From NCBI RefSeq assembly GCF_903853455.1, contig NZ_CAINTR010000019.1:1-64000 (forward strand): a stretch of DNA of 64,000 nt, given 5' to 3'. This DNA is from an uncultured Magnetospirillum sp. Lineage in GTDB: Bacteria; Pseudomonadota; Alphaproteobacteria; Rhodospirillales; Magnetospirillaceae. The translations under genes and the position numbers were made by a program. Shown piece after piece: positions 38,128 to 47,823 of this stretch (its first letter is position 1; each line of letters opens with the position of its first letter). The notes under the pieces are model-generated. The model worked only from the letters and a program-made list of their open reading frames with translations. It made no database searches and was not told the DNA's origin.

Positions 38128-39366
38128 GTGCTGCAAAGTGCCTTCGGCGTCGTTGGCCTGATCCTGCTGGCCGTGCTGCTGTCCGAGAATCGCCGCCAGG
38201 TTTCCTGGCGGGTGGTTCCGGCCGGGCTGGCGGTCCAGTTGCTGGTGGCGTTGCTGTTGCTGAAGGTGCCGGCGGCCAAGATCCTGTTCCTGGCGCTCAA
38301 CCACGCGGTGGACGCCCTGCAGGGCGCGACGCGGGCGGGAACCAGTTTCGCCTTCGGCTATGTGGGTGGCGGGCCGGCGCCGTGGACCGCCACCGATCCG
38401 GGGGCCGGCTTCGTGCTGGCGTTCCAAGCCCTGCCGTTGGTGCTGCTGATGAGCGCGCTGTCGGCGCTGCTCTATCACTGGCGTATCCTGCCGGTGGTGG
38501 TCCGCGCGGTGTCCCGGCTGCTGGAGCGCAGCATGGGCGTCGGCGGCGCGGTGGGAGTCTCGGCCTCGGCCACCGCCTTTCTCGGCATGATCGAGGCGCC
38601 GCTGCTGATCCGGCCCTATCTCGGCCAACTGTCGCGGGGCGAGCTGTTCCTGGTGATGACCGCCGGCATGTCCACCATCGCCGGCACGGTGATGGTGCTG
38701 TACGCCACCTTCCTGGAGGGCGTCATCCCCGATCCCATCGGCCATCTGCTGACCGCCTCGCTGATCTCGGTGCCGGCGGCGCTCATGATCGGCAAGATCA
38801 TGGTGCCCGACGAGTCCCGCACCGGCGCCGCCGAGTTGGGGGCCGAGCACAGCTTCGACGGCTCCATGGACGCGGTGGTCAAAGGCACCCTGGACGGCGT
38901 GCGGCTGCTGGTGGGCATCGTCGCCATGCTGGTGGTGCTGGTGGCCCTGGTCAGCCTGGCCAATTCCGTGCTGAACATCCTGCCCCAGGTGGCCGGGGCG
39001 CCGCTGACCCTGCAACGGCTGCTGGGCTGGCTGATGGCGCCGGTGGTGTGGATGATGGGCATTCCGGCGGCGGAGATGGTGACCGCCGGCGCCCTGATGG
39101 GGACCAAGACGGTTCTCAACGAGCTGCTGGCCTATCTTCAACTGGCGCATCTGCCGCCCGAGGCGCTGAGCCTGCGCTCGCGCCTGATCATGACCTACGG
39201 GCTGTGCGGCTTCGCCAATCTGGGCTCGCTGGGCATTCTGATCGCCGGATTGTCGGTGATGGCGCCCCAGCGCCGGGCCGAGATCGTCGCCCTTGGCGGC
39301 CGCTCGATTGTTTCCGGCACCCTGGCTAGCTGCCTCACCGGGGCCATGGTGGGGATGCTGTTGTAG
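38128..39366 (+). CDS. Concentrative nucleoside transporter (NupC/CNT family)
   Basis: 412 residues starting at GTG two bases after the thiC stop. It shows the CNT layout: LQSAFGVVGLILLAVLLSEN at the N-terminus, GVSASATAFLGMIEAPLLIR, AGMSTIAGTVMVLYATFLEG, a gap domain and AAEMVTAGALMGTKTVLNEL with GFANLGSLGILIAGLSVMAP. CNT proteins import nucleosides with protons or sodium. Being tied to thiC under a TPP riboswitch suggests it may carry a thiamine precursor or related pyrimidine; that is inference. Confidence 0.9.
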   Translation: MLQSAFGVVGLILLAVLLSENRRQVSWRVVPAGLAVQLLVALLLLKVPAAKILFLALNHAVDALQGATRAGTSFAFGYVGGGPAPWTATDPGAGFVLAFQALPLVLLMSALSALLYHWRILPVVVRAVSRLLERSMGVGGAVGVSASATAFLGMIEAPLLIRPYLGQLSRGELFLVMTAGMSTIAGTVMVLYATFLEGVIPDPIGHLLTASLISVPAALMIGKIMVPDESRTGAAELGAEHSFDGSMDAVVKGTLDGVRLLVGIVAMLVVLVALVSLANSVLNILPQVAGAPLTLQRLLGWLMAPVVWMMGIPAAEMVTAGALMGTKTVLNELLAYLQLAHLPPEALSLRSRLIMTYGLCGFANLGSLGILIAGLSVMAPQRRAEIVALGGRSIVSGTLASCLTGAMVGMLL

Positions 39367-39367
39367 G

Positions 39368-39403
39368 TTTTCCGCCCTCTCCCCTGAGGGAGAGGGCGGA
39401 AAA
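39368..39403. terminator. Bidirectional terminator between the transporter and gltB
   Basis: TTTTCCGCCCTCTCCC (39368-39383) and GGGAGAGGGCGGAAAA (39388-39403) form a perfect 16-bp stem with a CTGA loop and U-tracts on both strands, between convergent genes. Its core is the same CCCTCTCCC word found in the REP-like repeats. Confidence 0.8.
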
Positions 39404-39406
39404 GGA

Positions 39407-42400
39407 TTACTCCGCCGCCGCCGTCTGGTCCCGGCCGACCGGATGCTCCAGCCGGGCCAGCATTTCCTTGGGCGCCACCTGCCAGAACTTGGGCAGCTCG
39501 CGCTCCCAGTCGGTCAGGATGGCTTCGGCCCAGGCGGATTGGGTGGTGTCGGCGTGTTCCTGCACCAGGGCTTTCAGCACGCCCTGCCAATGCTCGGTCT
39601 CGGGACGCAGCCAGATCACCGCGTCGGGGTTGACGCGTTTCGGGAAGCTGCCGTCCGAATCGTAGACGAAGGCCATGCCGCCGGTCATGCCGGCGGCGAA
39701 GTTGGCCCCCACCGCCCCCAGGATGACGACGGTGCCGCCGGTCATGTATTCGCAGCCGTTGGAGCCGCAGCCCTCGATCACCGTCTCGGCGCCGGAATTG
39801 CGCACGGCGAAGCGCTCGCCCGCCTGACCGGCGGCGAACAATTTGCCGGCGGTGGCGCCGTAGAGAACGGTGTTGCCGATGATGGTGTTCTCGTTGCTCT
39901 TGAGCTTGGCCGCCACCGGGGGGCGGACGATGATGGTGCCGCCCGACAGGCCCTTGCCCACATAGTCGTTGGAATCGCCGAACACTTCCAGGGTCAGCCC
40001 CTGGACGGCGAAGGCGCCCAGGCTTTGGCCGGCGGAGCCGCGCAGCCGCACGGTGACGTGGCCGGGGGCCAGCCCGGTCATGCCGTGCTTCTTGAAGATC
40101 TTGTGGCTGAGCTTGGTGCCGACGGCGCGCTCGACGTTGCGGACATTGTAGTCCAGCTGCATCTTCTCGCCGTCGTTCAGCGCCGGCTTGGCGTCGACGA
40201 TCATGCGGGCGTCCAGGGTCTCGGGGACCTCGTTGGGCTTTTCCTCGACGCAATAGCGCGGGAAGCCGCCGGTGTCGGCCTGGGCCAGCAGCGGATTGAG
40301 GTCGAGGTCGTCCAGATGCGACGCGCCGCGGCTGACCTGGGACAACAGGTCGGAGCGGCCGATCACCTCGGCCAGCGACCGTACCCCGAGCGAGGCCAGG
40401 ATCTCGCGAACCTCCTCGGCGATGAAGCTGAACAGGTTGACCACCTTCTCCGGGCTGCCGTTGAACTTGCCGCGCAAGCTGAGGTCCTGGGTGCAGACCC
40501 CCACCGGGCAGGTGTTGGAATGGCACTGGCGCACCATGATGCAGCCCATGGCCACCAGCGAACTGGTGCCGATGCCGAACTCCTCGGCCCCCAGCATGGC
40601 GGCGATGACGATGTCGCGGCCGGTCTTGAGGCCGCCGTCGGTGCGTAAGCGGACCCGGTGGCGCAGGCGGTTGAGCGTCAGCACCTGATGGGCCTCGCTT
40701 AGCCCCAGCTCCCACGGCAGGCCGGCGAACTTGATGGAGGTCTGGGGGCTGGCGCCGGTGCCGCCCACATGGCCGGAGATCAGGATGGTGTCGGCCTTGG
40801 CCTTGGCGACACCGGCGGCGACGGTGCCGATGCCGGAGCGTGACACCAGTTTGACGGTGACCCTGGCCTCGGGGTTGATCTGCTTGAGGTCGTAGATCAA
40901 CTGGGCCAGATCCTCGATGGAATAGATGTCGTGGTGGGGCGGCGGGCTGATCAGCATGACGCCGGGGGTGGCGTGGCGCAGCTTGGCGATCTCCACCGTC
41001 ACCTTGAAGCCGGGCAACTGGCCGCCCTCGCCGGGCTTGGCGCCCTGGGCCACCTTGATCTCGATCTCGCGGCACATGTTGAGGTATTCGGCGGTGACGC
41101 CGAAGCGGCCCGAGGCGATCTGCTTGACCGCCGAATTGGCGTTGTCGCCGTTGGGGCGCGGGCGATAGCGCTCGCGGTCCTCGCCGCCCTCGCCCGACAC
41201 GCTCTTGGCGCCGATGCGGTTCATGGCGATGTTGAGGGTTCCGTGGGCCTCCGGCGACAGCGCCCCCAGGCTCATGCCGGGGGTGAGGAAGCGCTTGCGG
41301 ATTTCGGTGATGGACTCGACCTCGTCCAGGCTGACCGGGGCGCCGGCCGGACGGGTGTCCAGCAGGTCGCGGATGGTGATGGGCGGCAGCTTGCGCATGC
41401 CCTCGGAGTACTTCTTGTAGAGGGCGTAGGAATCGTCCTTCACCGCGCTTTGCAGCAGGTGGATCAGGGTTCCGTCGAAGGAATGGGCCTCGCCGCCGCG
41501 CCGCATGCGGTAGAAGCCGCCGATGGGCAGGACCGGCGCGTCGCCGCCGAAGCCGGCGCCGTGCTGCTCGATGGCCTTCTTCTGGACGCCGGTCAGGCCG
41601 ATGCCGGAAATGCGGCTGGTCATGCCGGGGAAGAACTCGGCCACCAGGGTACGCGACAGGCCGACCGCCTCGAAATTGTAGCCGCCGCGATAGGAGCTGA
41701 CCACCGAGATGCCCATCTTGGCCATGATCTTGAGCAGGCCCTGGTCGAGGGCGTATTTGTAGTTCTTGACGCACTCCTCCAGGGTCATGGCGCCGAACAG
41801 GCCGCGCCGCTGGCGGTCGGCGATGGCCTCCTGGGTCAGGTAGGCGTTGACGGTGGTGGCGCCGACCCCGATCAGCACCGCGAAGTAATGCACGTCCAGG
41901 CACTCGCCCGAACGCACATTGAGCGATGTCCAGGTGCGCAGATGCTCGCGCACCAGATGGGAATGGACGCCGCCGGCCGCCAGGATCATGGGGATGGCGG
42001 CGCGGTCGGGTCCCACCGCCTCGTCGGTCAGGATCAGGTGGGTGCAGCCGCCCCGGACCTTGTCCTCGGCCTCGTGACGGACGCGGGCCAGCGCCTCCTT
42101 GAGGGCGTTGTCGCCGCCCTTGGGATCGAAGGTGCAGTCCACCGAGGCCGCCGCCGCACCCATATAGTGGAGCATGGCGGCGAATTCGGCGTTGGACAGG
42201 ACCGGGCTTTCCAACTGCAACAGGTCGCATTGGCTTTCATCCTCGTCGAGGATGTTGCCGAGATTGCCCAGGCGGGTGCGCAAGGACATGACGCGGGATT
42301 CGCGCAAGCTGTCGATGGGCGGGTTGGTGACCTGGCTGAAGTTCTGCTTGAAGAAATGGTGCAGGCCGCGATAGCCCTCCGACAGCACCGCCAGCGGGGT

Positions 42401-43936
42401 GTCGTCGCCCATGGAGCCGATGGCCTCCTTGGCGTCCTCGACCATGGGGTGGAGGATCAGCTCCATGTCCTCCATGGTCTGGCCATAGGTGGACTGACGG
42501 CGCTTCAACTCGTCGGCCGACAGCTTCACCGGCTCGGGCGCGCCGGTCTTGACCAGGGAGTCCAGTTCGGTGATGCGCTTGATCCAGGCGCTGTAATTGC
42601 GCCGTGCCGACAGCAGGTCCTTGATTTCGGTGTCGCGGTAGAACTTGCCCGCGACCAGGTCGATGGCGATGCTCTGGCCGGGGCCGACCCGGCCCTTCTC
42701 GACCACGTCGGCATCGGCCACCTTGACCATGCCGGTCTCGGAGCCGAGGATCAGCAGGCCGCCCTTGGTGATGGTGAAGCGCATGGGCCGCAGCCCGTTG
42801 CGGTCCACGCCGGCCACCACCCAGGATCCGTCGGTGGCGCAGATGGCCGCCGGGCCGTCCCACGGCTCGATCACCGAATTGCAGTAGCCGAAGAAGGTGC
42901 GATGCGCCTCGGGCATCAGGGCGTTGGAGCCCAAGGATTCCGGGATCAGCATCTGCTTGACCAGCGGCGCCGGGCGGCCGGCGCGGCACATGACCTCGAA
43001 CACGTTGTCGAGAGCCGCCGAATCCGAGCCGCCGGGCTGGACGATGGGCTTCAGGCTGTCCATGGCTTGCCCGAACACCTCGTGTTCCATGCGCGGCTCG
43101 TGGGCCTTCATCCAGTTGATGTTGCCGGTCAGCGTGTTGATCTCGCCGTTATGGGCCAGCATGCGGAAGGGCTGGGCCAGCCGCCAGGTCGGGAAGGTGT
43201 TGGTGGAATAGCGCTGGTGATAGATGGCGAAGCGCGACACGAAGCGCGCGTCCAGCAGGTCGGGATAAAAGGTGGTCAGCTGTTCGGCCAGGAACATGCC
43301 CTTGTAGATGATCGAGCGGCATGACAGCGAGCAGATGTAGAAGTCGGTGACATGCTCGGCCAGCACCCGCTTCTCGATGCGGCGGCGGATGATGTAGAGG
43401 TCGGCCTCGAAGCGGTCCTCCGGCGTGCCCAGCGTGTTGGCCACCATGATCTGCTCGATCTCGGGGCGGGTGGCGTTGGCCTTCTCGCCGATCACCGTCA
43501 CGTCCACCGGCACCTGGCGCCAGCCATAGATGGTGTAGCCGAAATTCAGGATCTCGGTCTCGACGATGCAGCGGCAGGTCTCCTGCGCTCCCAGGTCGGC
43601 CTTGGGCAGGAACACCATGCCCACCGCCAGATGGCCGGGCTTGGGCTCGTGGCCTTGATGGCGGATGTGGTCCTTGAAGAAATCCTGGGGGATTTCCACG
43701 TGGATGCCGGCGCCGTCGCCGGTCTTGCCGTCGGCGTCCACCGCGCCGCGATGGAACAGCACCTTCAGCGCCTCGATACCGGCGACCACCACGTCGCGCC
43801 GCGCTCTTCCGTCCAGGGCCGCCACCATGCCGACGCCGCAGGCGTCATGGGCGCTGGTGTCGATGCCGGCGGCTTCCAGAATGGCGGCGTTCTCCAGATA
43901 CTCGGCAACGAATTGCTCGCCGTGGTTCTGGGTCAT
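39407..43936 (-). CDS. gltB: Glutamate synthase (NADPH) large subunit
   Basis: 1,509 residues. After a 32-residue propeptide, Cys33 (CGVGMVAALDG) is the N-terminal nucleophile of the glutaminase domain. The central and FMN domains follow, with the [3Fe-4S] cluster CIMVRQCHSNTCPVGVC, and the C-terminal GXGXG beta-helix ends the chain. It makes two glutamates from 2-oxoglutarate and glutamine with the small subunit. Start MTQNHGEQ is chosen because AAGGAGAG lies five bases ahead; a TTG five codons upstream would overlap that site. gltD is 178 bases upstream. Confidence 0.96.
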   Translation of the reverse strand: MTQNHGEQFVAEYLENAAILEAAGIDTSAHDACGVGMVAALDGRARRDVVVAGIEALKVLFHRGAVDADGKTGDGAGIHVEIPQDFFKDHIRHQGHEPKPGHLAVGMVFLPKADLGAQETCRCIVETEILNFGYTIYGWRQVPVDVTVIGEKANATRPEIEQIMVANTLGTPEDRFEADLYIIRRRIEKRVLAEHVTDFYICSLSCRSIIYKGMFLAEQLTTFYPDLLDARFVSRFAIYHQRYSTNTFPTWRLAQPFRMLAHNGEINTLTGNINWMKAHEPRMEHEVFGQAMDSLKPIVQPGGSDSAALDNVFEVMCRAGRPAPLVKQMLIPESLGSNALMPEAHRTFFGYCNSVIEPWDGPAAICATDGSWVVAGVDRNGLRPMRFTITKGGLLILGSETGMVKVADADVVEKGRVGPGQSIAIDLVAGKFYRDTEIKDLLSARRNYSAWIKRITELDSLVKTGAPEPVKLSADELKRRQSTYGQTMEDMELILHPMVEDAKEAIGSMGDDTPLAVLSEGYRGLHHFFKQNFSQVTNPPIDSLRESRVMSLRTRLGNLGNILDEDESQCDLLQLESPVLSNAEFAAMLHYMGAAAASVDCTFDPKGGDNALKEALARVRHEAEDKVRGGCTHLILTDEAVGPDRAAIPMILAAGGVHSHLVREHLRTWTSLNVRSGECLDVHYFAVLIGVGATTVNAYLTQEAIADRQRRGLFGAMTLEECVKNYKYALDQGLLKIMAKMGISVVSSYRGGYNFEAVGLSRTLVAEFFPGMTSRISGIGLTGVQKKAIEQHGAGFGGDAPVLPIGGFYRMRRGGEAHSFDGTLIHLLQSAVKDDSYALYKKYSEGMRKLPPITIRDLLDTRPAGAPVSLDEVESITEIRKRFLTPGMSLGALSPEAHGTLNIAMNRIGAKSVSGEGGEDRERYRPRPNGDNANSAVKQIASGRFGVTAEYLNMCREIEIKVAQGAKPGEGGQLPGFKVTVEIAKLRHATPGVMLISPPPHHDIYSIEDLAQLIYDLKQINPEARVTVKLVSRSGIGTVAAGVAKAKADTILISGHVGGTGASPQTSIKFAGLPWELGLSEAHQVLTLNRLRHRVRLRTDGGLKTGRDIVIAAMLGAEEFGIGTSSLVAMGCIMVRQCHSNTCPVGVCTQDLSLRGKFNGSPEKVVNLFSFIAEEVREILASLGVRSLAEVIGRSDLLSQVSRGASHLDDLDLNPLLAQADTGGFPRYCVEEKPNEVPETLDARMIVDAKPALNDGEKMQLDYNVRNVERAVGTKLSHKIFKKHGMTGLAPGHVTVRLRGSAGQSLGAFAVQGLTLEVFGDSNDYVGKGLSGGTIIVRPPVAAKLKSNENTIIGNTVLYGATAGKLFAAGQAGERFAVRNSGAETVIEGCGSNGCEYMTGGTVVILGAVGANFAAGMTGGMAFVYDSDGSFPKRVNPDAVIWLRPETEHWQGVLKALVQEHADTTQSAWAEAILTDWERELPKFWQVAPKEMLARLEHPVGRDQTAAAE

Positions 43937-43980
43937 GGTGCTCTCCTTCAAGACGGGCGAAGGCCCGGGACATATTTTAG

Positions 43981-44105
43981 GACACGAATGAACACGAATA
44001 AGATCGAATAATTAAGCGGTGTTAGCTCTCCGCCAGGACGTCATCGCCGTGAGAGCGCGGCGTCGACAGGGAAAGATATTCGACTTATTCGTGTTCATTC
44101 GTGTC
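43981..44105. repeat. Perfect 22-bp inverted repeat element between gltD and gltB
   Basis: GACACGAATGAACACGAATA plus AG (43981-44002) is exactly inverted at 44084-44105, and pairing continues inward imperfectly (ATCGAATA / TATTCGA). The ends are AT-rich against a GC-rich middle of about 70 bases. It looks like a small non-coding mobile or MITE-like element with terminal inverted repeats. Confidence 0.8.
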
Positions 44106-44114
44106 AAATAATAC

Positions 44115-45518
44115 TTATTCCGCCGCCTGAGAAACTTTCCCAGAGACATGGCGATGGATCGACTCGGCGGCGTCGCGGCCGTCCTTGATCGCCCACACCA
44201 CCAGCGAAGCGCCGCGCACGATGTCGCCGGCGGCGAACACGCCGTTCAGGCTGGTCATCAGGGCGGTGTCGGTGACGACGGTGCCCCATGGGGTGACCGC
44301 CAGATCGGCGGCTCCGAACAGGGCCGGGACGTCCTCGGGATCGAAGCCCAGGGCCGCGATCACCAAGTCGGCCGGCAGGGTGAAGGCCGAGCCCTCGATC
44401 GCCACCGGGCTTTGGCGGCCGGATGCGTCGGGCATGCCCAAATGCATGCGGGTGGCCACGACTCCCTCGGCGGTGATGGCATCCGGCGCCGCCATCCAGA
44501 CGAACTCGACGCCCTCTTCCTCGGCATGGGTGACTTCGCGCTTGCTGCCCGGCATGTTGGCGCGGTCGCGGCGATAGAGACACTTCACCGACTTGGCGCC
44601 CTGGCGGATGGCGGTGCGGACACAGTCCATGGCGGTGTCGCCGCCGCCGATCACCACCACATCCTTGTCGCGCGCGTCGAGATTGGCGACGGACTCGCCG
44701 AGGTCGCGGCGGTTCTGCTCGATCAGGTAATCCAACGCGGCATGGACGGTGGGGCGCTCGGCGCCGGGGATGCCCAGCGGCTTGGCCTTGTAGACGCCGG
44801 TGGCGATCAGCACTGCGTCGTGGCGGGCGCGCAGTTCGGCGAAGGAGAGGTCCTTGCCGATGGCGATGCCGGTGACGAAGCCGACGCCCGACTGGGCCAG
44901 CAGGTCGACGCGGCGCTCCACCACCGGCTTCTCCAGCTTGAAGCCGGGAATGCCGTAGATCATCAGTCCGCCCATGCGGTCGTGACGGTCGTAGACGGTG
45001 ACGCCGTAGCCCTTGCGGCGCAGGGCCTCGGCCGCCGCCAGACCGGCGGGGCCGCCGCCGACGATGCCGACCGAGCGGCCCAGTTCGGCCGCCGGCCGCA
45101 CCGGCTTGACCCAGCCCTGGGTAAAGGCGTGTTCGGTGATGTGCTTTTCCACTGCGCCGATGGTGACGTTGCCGTGGCTGGACTGTTCCAGCACGCAAGA
45201 GCCCTCGCACAGGCGGTCCTGGGGACAGATGCGGCCGCAGATCTCGGGGAAGGTGTTGGTGGCCGCCGACACGCCATAGGCCTCTTCCATCCGGCCCTGC
45301 GCCACCATCATCAGCCAGTCGGGGATGTTGTTGCCCAGCGGGCAATGCAGCGAGCAGAACGGGATGCCGCATTGTTCGCACCGCGACGACTGCTCGCCGG
45401 CCAGCGGCGTGGGGAATGTCTCGCTGATCTCGCCGAAATCGCCGCGCCGTTCGGCGGCGGCGCGCTTGTCGGGCATGCGCTGATGGAGGTGGGTGAATTG
45501 CAGCATCTTGCGCGTCAT
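44115..45518 (-). CDS. gltD: Glutamate synthase (NADPH) small subunit
   Basis: 467 residues. N-terminal cysteine clusters (SRCEQCGIPFCSLHCPLGNN; CGRICPQDRLCEGSC) bind two [4Fe-4S] centres. FAD- and NADPH-binding Rossmann motifs follow (VGIVGGGPAGLAAAEALRRK; VVVIGGGDTAMDCVRTAIRQ), with the C-terminal FAD contact GVFAAGDIVRGASLVVWAI. It feeds NADPH electrons to GltB. It is transcribed toward gltB with the inverted-repeat element between them. GAGGACCC precedes the ATG. Confidence 0.95.
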   Translation of the reverse strand: MTRKMLQFTHLHQRMPDKRAAAERRGDFGEISETFPTPLAGEQSSRCEQCGIPFCSLHCPLGNNIPDWLMMVAQGRMEEAYGVSAATNTFPEICGRICPQDRLCEGSCVLEQSSHGNVTIGAVEKHITEHAFTQGWVKPVRPAAELGRSVGIVGGGPAGLAAAEALRRKGYGVTVYDRHDRMGGLMIYGIPGFKLEKPVVERRVDLLAQSGVGFVTGIAIGKDLSFAELRARHDAVLIATGVYKAKPLGIPGAERPTVHAALDYLIEQNRRDLGESVANLDARDKDVVVIGGGDTAMDCVRTAIRQGAKSVKCLYRRDRANMPGSKREVTHAEEEGVEFVWMAAPDAITAEGVVATRMHLGMPDASGRQSPVAIEGSAFTLPADLVIAALGFDPEDVPALFGAADLAVTPWGTVVTDTALMTSLNGVFAAGDIVRGASLVVWAIKDGRDAAESIHRHVSGKVSQAAE

Positions 45519-45763
45519 GACGGGTCCTCTGAATCGAGCCGCGCGGAGATTACGCCCAAAACCGAGGTGGATCAACGAAAATTCGAGGCATAAGACAGTA
45601 AGATTGACCCAATGTGGCGGCGCTGAGGTGGTGAATGATGTTTCCTGGGCGGCGAGGGAGGTGAGTCTGCAAAAGTAGTACCGTTTCGGTCCTTTCTCTC
45701 CCTCTTCCGGGTTGCATAGGGCCGGTGGTATAAAGACCGCGGACATATACGGGGAATGCCTTA
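45519..45763. other. Divergent promoter region gltD / uppP
   Basis: 245 bases without a gene. A TATAAA at 45729-45734 lies 30 bases before uppP and is a candidate -10, but no convincing -35 is at the right spacing. Nothing else recognisable. Confidence 0.4.
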
Positions 45764-46564
45764 GTGACGCTGCTCGATGCTCTGGTCATCGCCCTGATTC
45801 AGGGGCTGGGCGAGGTTTTGCCGCTGGGCGCTTCCGGGCATCTGGCGGCGCTGCCTCTGTTGGCCGGAACCCCCGAGGGTCGTGCCGCCCTGTCGGTCGC
45901 CGCCCATGTGGGAACCCTGCTGGCGCTGATGATCTATTTCTGGCGCGAGGTCGGGGCCATGGGGCTGGGCGTCTGGCGGCTGGCCAAGGGCAAGCCCGAT
46001 GGCGGTTCGCGCCTGTTCCTGCATGTGGCGGCCGGGACGGTGCCGGCGGCGGCGGCGGGTTGGTTCCTGCTCGACCGGGCAGCCGGGATCGTCGGGCCGG
46101 TCACCGCTTCCGCGCTGATCCTCGGCGGCGGCTTGCTGCTGCTGGCCTGCGACAAGCTGGGGGTGACGGTGCGGCGGATCGAGCATATGACCTTCCTTGG
46201 CTCATTCAGCCTCGGGCTGTTGCAGGTGCTGGCCTTGATTCCGGGGGTGTCGCGCACCGGCGTCACCATCACCATCGCCCGCCTGCTGGGTTGGGAACGT
46301 CAGGCGGCGGTGCGGTTCTCGCTGCTGTTGGCCATGCCGCTGATCCTGGGGCATGCCGGCCGGACGTTCTGGGGCCTGTCGCAGCATGCCCGATTGATTC
46401 TCTCGCCCGACCTGATGATCGCGGCGGCGGCGGCGGGGCTGGCCTCGCTGGTGGCGGTCGCGGCCATGATGGTGTGGGTCGAGCGCCATACCTTCGCGCC
46501 GTTCGCCGTGGCGCGGATCGTTTTCGGCGTCGTGGCCATGGGGCTGGCGCTGTGGATCGGGTGA
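45764..46564 (+). CDS. uppP: Undecaprenyl-diphosphatase (BacA family)
   Basis: 266 residues, GTG start. Eight or so membrane helices. The two active-site regions are present: IQGLGEVLPLGASGHLAALP and LALIPGVSRTGVTITIARLL. It recycles undecaprenyl pyrophosphate for cell-wall synthesis and can confer bacitracin tolerance. The first motif has GAS where most members have SST or SSS, within the range of this family. It stands 33 bases before mch. Confidence 0.92.
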   Translation: MTLLDALVIALIQGLGEVLPLGASGHLAALPLLAGTPEGRAALSVAAHVGTLLALMIYFWREVGAMGLGVWRLAKGKPDGGSRLFLHVAAGTVPAAAAGWFLLDRAAGIVGPVTASALILGGGLLLLACDKLGVTVRRIEHMTFLGSFSLGLLQVLALIPGVSRTGVTITIARLLGWERQAAVRFSLLLAMPLILGHAGRTFWGLSQHARLILSPDLMIAAAAAGLASLVAVAAMMVWVERHTFAPFAVARIVFGVVAMGLALWIG

Positions 46565-46597
46565 CCCCCGAGAGATAAACCGACATAGGGACGCTTC

Positions 46598-47668
46598 ATG
46601 ACCAAGACCAATTCCGGGAACTTCTTCGAGGATTTCAGGCTCGGCCAAGTCATCACCCACGCCACGCCGCGCACGGTGACCAGCGGCGACGTGGCGCTGT
46701 ACACCGCGCTCTACGGGTCGCGCTTCGCCGTCAACTCCTCGGCCGAATTCGCCAAGTCCATCGGCATGGGCGCCGAGGCCCTCGGCCATCTGGTGCCGGT
46801 GGACGACCTGCTGGCCTTCCATGTGGTGTTCGGCAAGACCGTCCCCGACATCAGCCTCAACGCGGTGGCCAACCTGGGCTACGCCGCCGGGCGGTTCGGC
46901 GAGCCGGTCTATCCCGGCGACACCCTGACCACCACCTCGACGGTGATCGGCCTCAAGGAGAATTCCAACAAGCAGACCGGCGTGGTCTATGTCCGCTCGG
47001 TGGGCGTCAACCAGCGGCGCGAGATGGTGGTGGAGTATGTGCGCTGGGTGATGGTGCGCAAGCGCGACGTCACCGCGATCATCGCCGAGGAGACGGTCCC
47101 TGAACTGCCGACCGCCGTGGCCGCCGCCGATCTGATCATCCCCGACGGATTGGACCTGTCCGCCTATGACAACACCCTGGCCGGCAGCCCCCATCGCTGG
47201 GACGACTACGCGGTGGGCGAGAAGATCGACCATGTGGACGGCATGACCATCGAGGAAGCCGAACACATGATGGCGACCCGGCTGTGGCAGAACACCGCCA
47301 AGGTCCACTTCAACCAGTTCACCGAGGGCCAGGGCCGCTTCGGTCGCCGCCTGATCTATGGCGGCCACATCATCAGCCTGGCCCGCGCCCTGTCGTTCAA
47401 CGGCTTGGGCAACGCCTTCAAGCTGGTGGCCATCAATGGCGGCCGTCACGCCAACCCCACCTTCGCCGGCGACACCATCCACGCCTGGTCGGAAGTGCTG
47501 GAAAAGATCGAGATTCCTGGCCGCCCCGATGTGGGGGCGTTGCGCCTGCGGCTGGTGGCCACCAAGAACCAGCCCTGCGCCGGTTTCCCCTTCAAGAAGG
47601 ACGACGGCAAGGAGTTCGATCCCGCCGTGGTGCTGGACCTGGACTGCGCGGTGCTGATGCCGCGCTGA
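46598..47668 (+). CDS. mch: Mesaconyl-CoA hydratase (beta-methylmalyl-CoA dehydratase)
   Basis: 356 residues with two MaoC-like hot-dog domains. Near its N-terminus are NSGNFFEDFRLG and HATPRTVTSGDVALYTALYG; later blocks FHVVFGKTVPDISLNAVANL, STVIGLKENSNKQTGVVYVR, EKIDHVDGMTIEEAEHMMAT and RLWQNTAKVHFNQF closely resemble known Mch of the ethylmalonyl-CoA pathway. It hydrates mesaconyl-CoA to methylmalyl-CoA, letting the cell grow on acetate without a glyoxylate shunt. The partner genes ccr, ecm and mcd are not in this window. Confidence 0.92.
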   Translation: MTKTNSGNFFEDFRLGQVITHATPRTVTSGDVALYTALYGSRFAVNSSAEFAKSIGMGAEALGHLVPVDDLLAFHVVFGKTVPDISLNAVANLGYAAGRFGEPVYPGDTLTTTSTVIGLKENSNKQTGVVYVRSVGVNQRREMVVEYVRWVMVRKRDVTAIIAEETVPELPTAVAAADLIIPDGLDLSAYDNTLAGSPHRWDDYAVGEKIDHVDGMTIEEAEHMMATRLWQNTAKVHFNQFTEGQGRFGRRLIYGGHIISLARALSFNGLGNAFKLVAINGGRHANPTFAGDTIHAWSEVLEKIEIPGRPDVGALRLRLVATKNQPCAGFPFKKDDGKEFDPAVVLDLDCAVLMPR

Positions 47669-47762
47669 CCCGTCGGCCCGCGCGCAACAGCCATGCCGGA
47701 ATCACGGGGGGCGGTCTCCGTCCGGGTTGGTGTTTCATGATAGAATGATCATCTAGGAGCTT

Positions 47763-47797
47763 AAGGCCCCGGACCTCATGCAGGCCGGGGCCTTTTC
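47763..47797 (+). terminator. Rho-independent terminator
   Basis: AAGGCCCCGG (47763-47772) pairs with CCGGGGCCTT (47785-47794), followed by TT. It lies 95 bases after mch and before the RTX gene. Confidence 0.85.
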
Positions 47798-47823
47798 ATT
47801 CTCCCGTCACGGGAGGGCGTGCC

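Noticed and set aside
40931-43324. Plus-strand frame of about 800 codons opposite gltB
   Set aside because: No family features; gltB on the minus strand has all catalytic and cluster motifs.
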